A stretch of DNA of 64,000 nt from Lentilactobacillus fungorum (GTDB taxonomy: Bacteria > Bacillota > Bacilli > Lactobacillales > Lactobacillaceae): contig NZ_BNJR01000017.1 in the NCBI RefSeq assembly GCF_016860605.1, positions 1-64,000 on the forward strand. Direction: 5' to 3'. The notes under the pieces were generated by a model that did no database searches, was not told the origin of the DNA, and was given only the letters and a program-made list of their open reading frames with translations. Positions 24,606 to 33,600 of this stretch are shown here, in pieces (within the stretch, counting starts at the first letter, position 1; the number at the start of each line of letters is the position of its first letter). The translations under genes were made by a program, and so were the position numbers.

Positions 24606-27422
24606 TTATTTGATGATCTTAACAAAACGTGGATTAGCTGTGACATATCCACCCGCGACTTGATAGCGTTTAGCCCCAAAAGTTGTGAGCGAATACTCAT
24701 GTGAATACGTCCACTTTTTAACTTTTAAGACCGTCCCCTTTTTAACTGGGTTAAGCCGTTTATTAAAATTAGTATCATGATAACGGTAGATTGTCTTCTT
24801 AACCTTAATTTGCTTTGGCTGTGGTGTTCGACTGGCAATCACGAGTTTTCGATTCCCAGTAACATAGTGTCCGTTTTCGAGCAGATAACGGGTCGTCAAA
24901 TGATGGGTCACAAAGCCCTTCACTTTGAGCCGCGTTCCTTGCTTGTAATTCTTGACCTTACTCGTTAAATTCTTGTTCTTGTATTCATTGACACCCCGTG
25001 GACTAATAACCGTCAGTGTCCGATGAGAACTACGGTAATAAACCGGGCGAACGTATTGCCAATTCGCAGTAATATAGCCCTTCTTGCCGGCCGTCTTACT
25101 GTGATGGTTCACATCTTTTACCACGTAACGTAAAATCCCGTTTTTAGAGTGGGCATAATTTGTTACGACAAACATCGGTCGATTAACCCGCGGCTTTTTG
25201 GCATACCCGACAATTCTCTGTGCTTTTTTGAAAGTTTGGCCCTTGTATAAATAGATTTTCTTCAAGGAATAGACCGCTTCGCCCTTTTTAGCAATTACAC
25301 TCGGATTGGCCTTTGAAGCAGTTGCCGGCTTAGAATCTGCATTTGAAGCCGTGGCTGAATTTCCCGCTGGCGCCGTTGGGGTCGAATCAGGCGTTGGCGT
25401 CGGTTGTGGCGTAGGCGTTGGCGTCGGTGGATTAGGTGGGGTTGGCGTTGTTGATTTCTTGTACACAACGGTTAGTTTCCCATTAAGGCCTGCATAGGTC
25501 TGGTCGGCTAAATTATCAAGTTTATTTCCCTTAGCGTCTTGGTAATGGTCAAAGGTGTAGCCGTCAATCTTCTTGGTCAAACTGGTAATGTCCGTTGAAG
25601 CTAGCTTGTCATCCGGATAGCCAGCGATTGTTGAATTGGCAACGTTTGTCAATGCCTTCCCGTTTGTATCAACATAATTAACCGTGATGGTGGCATCCGC
25701 GGCTTTTTGATACAAAAGGACAATTTGTTTATCATTGTTGCCAAACAGGATGGGACCGTTAGCCAGTTTCTTTAATTGGCCATTTTCAATTGTCCCGACG
25801 CCAACAAATTCGTAGCGTGGGAAGTCCCGTTTAACGTCATCTAAATTAAGCGCGGTCCCCACTTGGCCTTCCTTTTCCATCGAAACCGGCGTCTGAGTTC
25901 CCGCTTCATTAAACGGTACAAACTTCGTTGCCTCGTTTGGATCGGCATAGCCATACGCAACATTAATTTTGGAAGTTCCTTGGGTAAAGATAATTGTTCG
26001 TGCTTGTAAGGCTTCGGTAAAGGTACCGGTTTGCCCAACCGCATTGGCTTTGCCGTTATTTGCCAAATAATCCGAATATTGACCCGTTCCGTCTAGGACG
26101 GTAAAGGCTTTGTATCCAAGGATCCCCAGTAATCGGTTTAAGGTGTAGGCAGTCTCCGAATTGTTCCCCAAATTATACGGATCGCCAACAGTCCCAGAGA
26201 TTACCGTGGTTGGAGCTAACGTTAACTGATTACCATCAGCTTGTAGCATTTGATAGTTCACGTTGACATTTCCCACGCCGGCTTTGAATTGATAAGGCAC
26301 CATAATCCAACCCTCAAAGTCAGAATTAGCGTCATTCCAATGACTGGACAAGGCCCCATAGTAGTCGGTTGGATCCGGAATGAAGTTGGTCCAGTTCAAA
26401 GTCGTCGGGTCAACGTTTTGACTGTCAGAAGTACTTGGGTATAGTGCCGCGTACTTTGACTGCTCCGTATCCGAATCATAGGGTTTAACCGGCAAATTAT
26501 GCGCCTGCAGGTCTTTGATGATAAATGACGGCGTGGTGTAAGTCGTCGTCCCTGTTCGCAAGGTAACTGGATTCAGCAAAATATGTTGATGACTGAATCC
26601 CCTGGTTAGATCAAGGTTTGGATTATTCTTATTCGTTGCCAGTGGCGATAAGTCGGCAATTTGGTTGTAAGCTAAAGCAACCTGCTGTAGTTTTGGTTTA
26701 TTAGCCAAAGCCGCGATGTCATTAACCGAAAACATTTGCATGCTAACGCTCGTCAATTCTTTTAAATTCGTTAACGCACTGATGTCCCACAAATTGCCAT
26801 TCTTTGCTGCGGTTCCAAAGACCGCTGCGCTCACTGTTGGATCAGGATCCAGATTAATCGTCGTTAGGTCGGTTGCGTACTGGAGCCCTTCCAGCGTTTG
26901 CATTGACATTAAAGCATTGTAATAAACGGATGCCTTGGGGCTTTCCTCCGTCCCTGCATTTTGCTTTGATTGATCGCTGGTTAACGATTTAAGCGTTTTC
27001 ATTTCATCCTTTGAAAAATTGTCCCTGAAGGTACTAATTGACGAATACTTTTGATCAAAGGCCTCAAGATACAAGAAATACTGAAAGGCGTAATCTGGCA
27101 GCCATTCATCAATGTAGGCATTACCAGTTTGTTTGTCGATCCCCTTCGCATCGTCAGGAATTGCTGCTGCATATTTGGCACCCTGCCATGCTTTGGCGCC
27201 TTGAACCTGATTTAAAGCTGGATGTTGATAGGTATACTGAAGCCCGACAGTTTTGCTGATGTTGAAATCAGACTTACCAGGCACAAAATTAGTTTCACCA
27301 GCGCCCCGAGCTGTCGTCGCCGTTAAAGTCAGACCAACAAACAGCATGATCAAAGCTGACATAATGGTTATCAGCATCAACTTGAAACCATGATAATCAT
27401 CTATTCCCTTATGGTTAACCAT
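24606..27422 (-). CDS. Secreted LRR/MucBP/DUF5776 surface protein
   Basis: 938 residues from the ATG behind GAGAGGGGG. Signal peptide to about residue 42. N-terminal block with VGLQYTYQHPALNQVQGA, IPDDAKGIDKQTG and YIDEWLPD; LRR-like repeats (WDISALTNLKELTSVSMQMFSVNDIAALANKPKL in parts); the same Ig-like SSHWNDANSDFEGWIMVPY. It is extended by an extra MucBP-like unit (INVAYGYADPNEATKF) before the conserved one (ITVNYVDTNGKALTNVA). The PTP linker (PTPPNPPTPTPTPQPTP) precedes a three-module DUF5776 block at about 711-938. It appears to be a tandem duplicate of 21902-24418 that has since diverged. Confidence 0.85.
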   Translation of the reverse strand: MVNHKGIDDYHGFKLMLITIMSALIMLFVGLTLTATTARGAGETNFVPGKSDFNISKTVGLQYTYQHPALNQVQGAKAWQGAKYAAAIPDDAKGIDKQTGNAYIDEWLPDYAFQYFLYLEAFDQKYSSISTFRDNFSKDEMKTLKSLTSDQSKQNAGTEESPKASVYYNALMSMQTLEGLQYATDLTTINLDPDPTVSAAVFGTAAKNGNLWDISALTNLKELTSVSMQMFSVNDIAALANKPKLQQVALAYNQIADLSPLATNKNNPNLDLTRGFSHQHILLNPVTLRTGTTTYTTPSFIIKDLQAHNLPVKPYDSDTEQSKYAALYPSTSDSQNVDPTTLNWTNFIPDPTDYYGALSSHWNDANSDFEGWIMVPYQFKAGVGNVNVNYQMLQADGNQLTLAPTTVISGTVGDPYNLGNNSETAYTLNRLLGILGYKAFTVLDGTGQYSDYLANNGKANAVGQTGTFTEALQARTIIFTQGTSKINVAYGYADPNEATKFVPFNEAGTQTPVSMEKEGQVGTALNLDDVKRDFPRYEFVGVGTIENGQLKKLANGPILFGNNDKQIVLLYQKAADATITVNYVDTNGKALTNVANSTIAGYPDDKLASTDITSLTKKIDGYTFDHYQDAKGNKLDNLADQTYAGLNGKLTVVYKKSTTPTPPNPPTPTPTPQPTPTPDSTPTAPAGNSATASNADSKPATASKANPSVIAKKGEAVYSLKKIYLYKGQTFKKAQRIVGYAKKPRVNRPMFVVTNYAHSKNGILRYVVKDVNHHSKTAGKKGYITANWQYVRPVYYRSSHRTLTVISPRGVNEYKNKNLTSKVKNYKQGTRLKVKGFVTHHLTTRYLLENGHYVTGNRKLVIASRTPQPKQIKVKKTIYRYHDTNFNKRLNPVKKGTVLKVKKWTYSHEYSLTTFGAKRYQVAGGYVTANPRFVKIIK

Positions 27423-27565
27423 GATGAGTCCCCCTCTCATTTGCAATTATTCCTCATTACCAATCTTAATAATAACAAATGCAGAAAGTGTTTTGGGGCG
27501 ATTTGATTGTGAATTATATTCATTTAAATAATGATTGTGACGTGAATGCAACAACCTATATTAAA

Positions 27566-27592
27566 AACCGATAGCTAAATTAGCTTACCGGT
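27566..27592 (-). terminator. Terminator of the NlpC/P60 gene
   Basis: Minus strand ACCGGTAAGCTA-ATT-TAGCTATCGGT followed by TTTT. Confidence 0.75.
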
Positions 27593-27604
27593 CTTGATAA
27601 TCAT

Positions 27605-28663
27605 TTAGACAAATGGTCGGGCAATTCCTGCCACATTTGATCGCTGGCTATTTCTAATTGGCTGAACCATAATTTTAGGCGGCCAACTCTCAATCACACG
27701 ATTGCGGCCTAAGTAAATTGCCACGTGCCAAATTGTGTGCGTGCCGGGTTGATAGTAGAACACCAAGTCGCCACGTTGACGCTGTGAGTAAGCGACGTGC
27801 TTGAACTTTTTGGAAGCCCATAAGTTACGGGAATTCCATTCATTGCCCGGATAAGCGTGATGAATGGCGCTCACTGGTAATGGATTGATGCCGCCAGCAT
27901 ACAGTGCTTGGATCACCAAACCAGAGCAGTCCGTTCCGTACTTTGGACTTGAGGAAGATCCAACCAAGTATGGATTCCCCAAGTACCGATAGGCTTGATG
28001 GATCATCGCTTCAATGTGCGCCGATCGGCCTTGTGAAGCGGTTGCGCCCAGTGGGGCTACGTAGCTGTCAATCGCCGTCCAGGCTTTTTTGGAAAAGCCC
28101 ATCTTGACCCAAGTCTGTTCATCAACGTTGCCGGTGGCTTTTAAATGATGACGCCGCTGGAATCGCTTCACCGCATTATAGGTCGCTTGATTATACTTGT
28201 CATAACCGGCAAACGTCCCCATTTTGCGCATGATATACCAAGTCTTGATGCCCTCAAAGTTGCGTTTGACCGTGTAGCCGACTTGGCCATGGGGCTTAAT
28301 TTGCTGATATTGGACCTGATAATAGCGCTTGGGATTTTGATAACCGGCTGTTTTGGTCACAAAGGCTTTGCTGGCGGTTAAGTAACGGCCAGTAGTCGTT
28401 TTTAAAACGGGCACTTGGCCAGCACTAACAACCACCTTGGTAATTTTGGCGTAATGGTTAGCCGGGACGGTTTTATCTTTCACTTTCCTGGTAGCATCTT
28501 GATAATAAACCACCCGTTGTTTCGTCTTAATGATTCCCGGGTTGGTCGTATAATAGCTGGAATCCGCTTGTGTCAGCGACTCCGAATTGATCGCGATCAT
28601 GCCGATAAAGGCCGCTGCCACTAATAAAATTCGCTTAAAATAATGTAGTTTTCTCTGTTTCAT
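27605..28663 (-). CDS. Secreted NlpC/P60 peptidoglycan hydrolase
   Basis: 352 residues from the ATG best placed after GAGGGG; two upstream in-frame starts exist. Signal peptide to about residue 33. Residues about 45-105 form one wall-binding unit of the DUF5776/SLAP type (TKQRVVYYQDATRKVK ... GRYLTASKAFV). Next is a peptidoglycan-binding domain (about 135-185: YNAVKRFQRRHHLKATGNVDEQTW). The C-terminal NlpC/P60 domain has the catalytic Cys in GTDCSGLV (about residue 244), a candidate His in HTIWHVAIYLG and RNRVIESWP. It should cleave peptide stems of peptidoglycan. Its neighbours are surface proteins using the same wall-binding unit. Confidence 0.88.
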   Translation of the reverse strand: MKQRKLHYFKRILLVAAAFIGMIAINSESLTQADSSYYTTNPGIIKTKQRVVYYQDATRKVKDKTVPANHYAKITKVVVSAGQVPVLKTTTGRYLTASKAFVTKTAGYQNPKRYYQVQYQQIKPHGQVGYTVKRNFEGIKTWYIMRKMGTFAGYDKYNQATYNAVKRFQRRHHLKATGNVDEQTWVKMGFSKKAWTAIDSYVAPLGATASQGRSAHIEAMIHQAYRYLGNPYLVGSSSSPKYGTDCSGLVIQALYAGGINPLPVSAIHHAYPGNEWNSRNLWASKKFKHVAYSQRQRGDLVFYYQPGTHTIWHVAIYLGRNRVIESWPPKIMVQPIRNSQRSNVAGIARPFV

Positions 28664-28736
28664 TTGCTTCATTCCCCTCAATATTCCCCTCAATCATTTT
28701 GCAAGTACCGCTTTTTGCTTTGCACATGCCCTCTCG

Positions 28737-29579
28737 TTAATAACTTAACGCCCGGTACCCATCGCGAGACCGGTGCTGCTGCATTTGGGTGATCGTCATA
28801 CTGGTTTTCTTGTCTGTCCATGGATCGTTATAATAAAATCGCGTTTTGGAGTACCCCGAGACCGTCAGCGCGTGATTTACGAACCCGTCCACATTATAAA
28901 CCCAGACAACGACGGGATGGCCCACATTAATCTTGGCCTTGATCTTCGCCGGACTGGCGCCAGTTAAATTTTGAGCGCTACCAGCATATTTCTTGACCAC
29001 TTTCAAAAGTCCTTTTGGATAGATATACCAGCCGGTTGGACTGTATGGGCTGCCCACAAAGCCCTTATTGGGATTACGGCTGCGCGGCGTCTGTTTAGCC
29101 AGCTGCATCTTGGTTACCTTCGCACCAGCAAAGTTCAACATCATCGTCGTGGCAACAATCTCACAACCAGTCGGCAATTCTGGCCGCTGGGCAATGAGCG
29201 GGACGTTAAGCCAACGATAATTTACGTCGGTAGCCTTTTGGTTGACCCAGCCGGTGAAATGCTGGTAGCTAAACTTGATCCAGGTCGTCTTTTGGACAAC
29301 GGCTTGTTTGGTAACGTGAATTTTTCTTCCATTATATTGGTTATATTGGTGCGAATTTGCGACTGCTTTAGTTGTATCTGATGACGTTTTTTCAGGCCCA
29401 GATTGGTAGATGGGATAGTTTGAGCTTGGTTTGATTTTGGTATAGTAACTGATATTTTTTTGACTATCAGCTTTGGTGTAGACTTGATTAGAATTTGCAC
29501 TGACTCCAATCCCGACACTTAGGCCTATTATTAATGTTTCCATTAGGATCAGTAGCTGTAAACTTTTTAAGAACTGCAT
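28737..29579 (-). CDS. Secreted C39-like cysteine peptidase with GW/SH3-like module
   Basis: 280 residues, signal peptide to about residue 28. Residues about 45-120 contain a GW/SH3_8-type module (KISYYTKI style start, then WIKFSYQHFTGWVNQKA). The C-terminal peptidase C39_2 domain shows VPLIAQRPELPTGCEIVATTMML (active Cys near 138), VNHALTVSGY (active His near 235) and YYNDPW (candidate Asp). This family, called BtrA/papain-like in lactobacilli, is common beside surface proteins. Targets may be wall peptides or protein precursors. Same direction as the NlpC/P60 gene 73 bp downstream, so perhaps one transcript. Confidence 0.85.
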   Translation of the reverse strand: MQFLKSLQLLILMETLIIGLSVGIGVSANSNQVYTKADSQKNISYYTKIKPSSNYPIYQSGPEKTSSDTTKAVANSHQYNQYNGRKIHVTKQAVVQKTTWIKFSYQHFTGWVNQKATDVNYRWLNVPLIAQRPELPTGCEIVATTMMLNFAGAKVTKMQLAKQTPRSRNPNKGFVGSPYSPTGWYIYPKGLLKVVKKYAGSAQNLTGASPAKIKAKINVGHPVVVWVYNVDGFVNHALTVSGYSKTRFYYNDPWTDKKTSMTITQMQQHRSRDGYRALSY

Positions 29580-29645
29580 TTATTCTCCCCCTAATGAGGT
29601 GATAGGATCCATACTATTAAAACTAGACATGATGAAAATAGCGAG

Positions 29646-30332
29646 CTAGGAATTCTTGTTACTTAGGTAATGGTAACGGAGATCTTGGCAAACTTCTTTT
29701 TCTAGTTCTATGCGGTATTTTTCGAATAAAATAGTAATGATAAACGCCGGAATCATTACTAAAGTAAACGTAAAGAGCACAAAAATTACGTTTTGATAAT
29801 CACTTCTAAATTCAATTCTTTTAAAAAGAATTTTAAAAAAGTAAAAAACAATTGGTAAAGCCAATGACAAAGCCGTCTCAATACTTTTAAAGCCCAGCAT
29901 CGACTTCTGCTTTGAAGTTATCTCATTAATCATACAGTCAATAACTTGGAGGTTTTGCATACCATACTTACTAAGTACAGTTTTTAAAGTTTGTTTAAAT
30001 CCGAAAAACATGATGTCTGCTTTATATATACCAACGCCTAACATAAACTTATGAATTTTCCTAACGTGATAACTTGTACCCCAAATTATAATTAAATAGG
30101 CAAAGTCTACATCCGGAAAATAATGTGAAAAAAGTTGGGGGAATAAAATAGCTACAAAAAAAGCAACCACTAGTGCAGATACAGAACCCCAGAAATAAAT
30201 ATCAGAATATCTTTTTTGATATGAAAAGTATTCCGGAACATTCTTTATTGCTCTTAATTTTAGCGTTTTAGTAGATTTATCTCTAGTAACTGCTTGATCA
30301 AAAATATAGTACATATTCTCTCGATTTGTCAT
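29646..30332 (-). CDS. Membrane protein of unknown function
   Basis: 228 residues from the ATG behind GGGAG; a longer version would add 21 residues without a ribosome site. Four hydrophobic segments: about 43-70 (IYFWGSVSALVVAFFVAILF), 78-92, 150-170 (ALSLALPIVFYFFKIL) and 185-205 (NVIFVLFTFTLVMIPAFIITIL). Charged ends lie at both termini. The DNA is more AT-rich than its neighbours, suggesting transfer. I recognise no family; a SLATT-like two-plus-two helix layout is possible but unproven. Confidence 0.7.
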   Translation of the reverse strand: MTNRENMYYIFDQAVTRDKSTKTLKLRAIKNVPEYFSYQKRYSDIYFWGSVSALVVAFFVAILFPQLFSHYFPDVDFAYLIIIWGTSYHVRKIHKFMLGVGIYKADIMFFGFKQTLKTVLSKYGMQNLQVIDCMINEITSKQKSMLGFKSIETALSLALPIVFYFFKILFKRIEFRSDYQNVIFVLFTFTLVMIPAFIITILFEKYRIELEKEVCQDLRYHYLSNKNS

Positions 30333-30600
30333 TATTCGTTCTCCCAGTTTAAAAATATCAAGTATCAATTCTTTAAGAATCAAATAGTTCTCCAATTAAG
30401 TTACAATAATATTTTACTCCATCAAATAATTATAAGCGATAACTAATTTAATTCTTCAATTTGATCCCTCAAACGTCAAACTTCTCTTATAGAAATATTT
30501 CAAAACAACATAAATAAATCAAGGAAGTGACTAATATTGATAAAATAGTGATCTCGAAAATTAATCAATAGTATCACTATTCATCTCAATCCCTATGTAC
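30333..30600. other. AT-rich intergenic gap
   Basis: No ORF or element seen. Very AT-rich; it must hold the promoter of the membrane-protein gene. Confidence 0.4.
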
Positions 30601-30642
30601 AGCAAAAAGGAGCTTCGCCCAATCGCGAAACTCCCTTTTGCT
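30601..30642 (-). terminator. Terminator of the giant surface-protein gene
   Basis: AGCAAAAAGGAGCTTCGC pairs with GCGAAACTCCCTTTTGCT. The stem itself carries the T-run. Confidence 0.75.
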
Positions 30643-30665
30643 ATCTTCACTTCAAATGATTCAAA

Positions 30666-33600
30666 CTACTTCTCAGCTTTAACGTATTTCTTACTTGCCG
30701 TGACATAGTGACCATTCGAAAGCTTAAATTCAGATTTACCATTGTGGTGAACGAGACCCTTTACCTTAAGGGTTTTGCCCATCTTGTAATGGCGAACTTT
30801 TGAGCTTTTCTTTAGGGAAGAACTTGCGTACTCGTTGACCCCGTGCTTGTTAACAACTTTTGCCTTGTCTGTTGTTGCCTTAGCCTTCTTGGTTGCTTTG
30901 ACCATCGACTGACTGGCAGTGACAAAGCGTCCATTAGTCAACTCAAACCGGGTAACATCGCCGGACTTGACAATTCTCTTCACATGAAGAACTGTCCCAG
31001 CCTTAAGATGACGAACTCTACGTCCCTTCTTGAAGGTCTTGTTGCTATATTCATAAACGCCCTTCTTAGCAACGACTTTCCAAGTGCCAGCTGCCTCATT
31101 GATATTGTACCTTGAGCCAATCTTGGCAAACTTGCTAAAGCCTTTGTTAGCGGTGACGTAAGCGCCATCTGCGAGTTCAAATCTGGTGGTATCGCCACTG
31201 TGAACCACTTTGACAACGTCTAGAACTGTTCCGGCTTTGACGTGACCCAACTTCTTAGCAGCTGAGAACTTCTTGCCGTTGTATCGGTTAAGACCTTTCT
31301 TAGTGACAACTGCGTGCGTTGTGACTTGATCGTAGTAGTCACTATTCGTCTTAGTTGGTCCAGCTGGCTGAGATGTGGTTGAGCCGGTACCATTAGTCGT
31401 TGAACCAGTCGTTGACCCAGTATTAGCAGGTGACGTCGTGGTTGTCGAACCGGCCGTTGAACCACCATTGGATGGCACAACCGTTCCGCCGTTATTATTG
31501 CCACCATTATTATTACCACCGTTGTTATTATTGCCACCATTATTCGGGTTGTAAGTTGAGCCACCTGGCGTCGTTACCGTGCCGTTTGGCGTCGTCTTGG
31601 TGCCATTTGGTGTCGTCTTCGTACCACCCTTGGTGATGACCGTGCCACCAGTTGTGGTCTTGGTCCCATTGGCGGTCGTCTTGTTACCGCCTTTGGTATA
31701 CTTCGTACCACCCTTGGTTGTGACGGTACCACCTTTGGTAATCGTTGAGCCATTTGGTGTGGTCCAAGTGCCACCTTTGGTATTGGTTGTATTCTTTGGT
31801 GGAATAACCTTACCGTTTGGCGTGATCTTCGTGCCATTCTTCGTGGTAATCGTGCCGCCCTTGGTAATCGTTGAGCCACCAGTTGTGGTCTTGGTCCCAT
31901 TCTTCGTGGTTGTCGTGCCATTTGGTGTGGTCTTGGTACCATTTGGCGTTGTCTTGGTGCCGTTTGGCGTCGTCTTGGTACCATTCTTGGTAATCTTAGT
32001 GCCATTTGGTGTGGTCTTCGTACCATTAGCCGTGGTCTGGTCGCCGCCTTTGGTGATCTTGGTACCACCTTTGGTTGTTACCGTACCACCTTTAGTAATC
32101 GTTGAGCCATTTGGCGTTTGGATACCACCATTGTCGGTTGTATGCGAGCCATTTGGTGGCGTTACTTGACCATTTGGCGTAATCTTAGTGCCATTCTTCG
32201 TGGTGATTGTACCACCCTTGGTAACGGTCGTGCCATTTGGCGTCGTCTTGGTACCACCCTTAGTTGTCTTGGTGCCGCCTTTAGTGGTCTTGGTACCACC
32301 CTTGGTAATTGTCGAACCATTCTTCGTGGTCTGCGTGCCATTTGGTGTGGTCTTGGTACCGTTCTTAGTGTACTTAGTGCCGCCCTTGGTGGTAATTGTG
32401 CCGCCTTTGGTAATCGTTGAGCCATTTGGCGTGGTGATCGTGCCATTCTTCGTGGTTGAATTCTTTGGTGGAATGACCGTCCCGTTTGGTGTGACTTTTG
32501 TCCCATTCTTGGTCGTGATCGTGCCACCTTTAGTCGTTGACGTACCACCTTTAGTTGTCACAGTACCATTTTTAGTTGTCTTGGTACCACCTTTAGTGGT
32601 TGATGTGCCGCCTTTAGTAGTTGTCGTGCCACCTTTAGTGGTTGTTGTGCCATTTGGCGTGGTGATCGTGCCATTCTTCGTGGTCTTGGTGCCGCCTTTG
32701 GTGATAGTTGAACCGCCTTTAGTGGTCTTGGTACCACCCTTGGTGATGACTGTCCCATTTGGTGTGGTCTTAGTACCACCCGTAGTTGTCACCGTACCAC
32801 CTTTAGTGATGACGGAACCCTTAGTAGTAGTCTTCGTACCATTTGGCGTAATCTTTGAGCCGCCTGGAGTTGTTTGGTCGCCACCTGGAGTAATAACTGT
32901 GCCATTCTTCGTGGTCTTCGTACCACCTTTAGTAATGGTTGAACCACCTTTGGTAAATGTGGTCCCATTGGTCGTCGTCTTGCTGCCACCCTTGGTGTAC
33001 TTAGTGCCACTAGGCGTCGTAACGGTGCCACCTTTGGTAATCGTAGAACCACCTGGCGTCTTCCAGCCGTTATCGTTATTTGTTGAATTCTTTGGCGGAA
33101 CAACGGTGCCGTTTGGCGTGATCTTCGTGCCATTCTTGGTGATAATCGTGCCATTCTTGGTAACGGTCGTGCCACCCTTGGTCGTATTGGAACCGCCCTT
33201 AGTAATGACAGTGCCGCCCTTGGTCGTCTTGGTCCCATTTGGTGTGGTCTTGGTACCACCTGGCGTTGTCACGGTGCCATTCTTGGTCGTTTGAGTGCCA
33301 TTCTTAGTATACTTAGTACCATTTGGCGTGGTCTTAGTACCACCTTTGGTAATCTCAGTACCATTCTTAGTAGTGACCGTGCCGCCTTTGGTAATCTTAG
33401 TACCATTCTTAGTGACCGTTGAGCCATTAGTGGTAATGCGTGAGCCATTTGGTGGGGTTACCGTACCACCTGGGGTGATCTTGGTGCCATTGTGAGTCGT
33501 AATGGTGCCGTTCTTGGTAATGGTTGAGCCACCAGTCGTGGTCTTGGTGCCACCCTTGGTTGTGACCGTCCCATTCTTAGTGGTGACAGTGCCATTCTTG

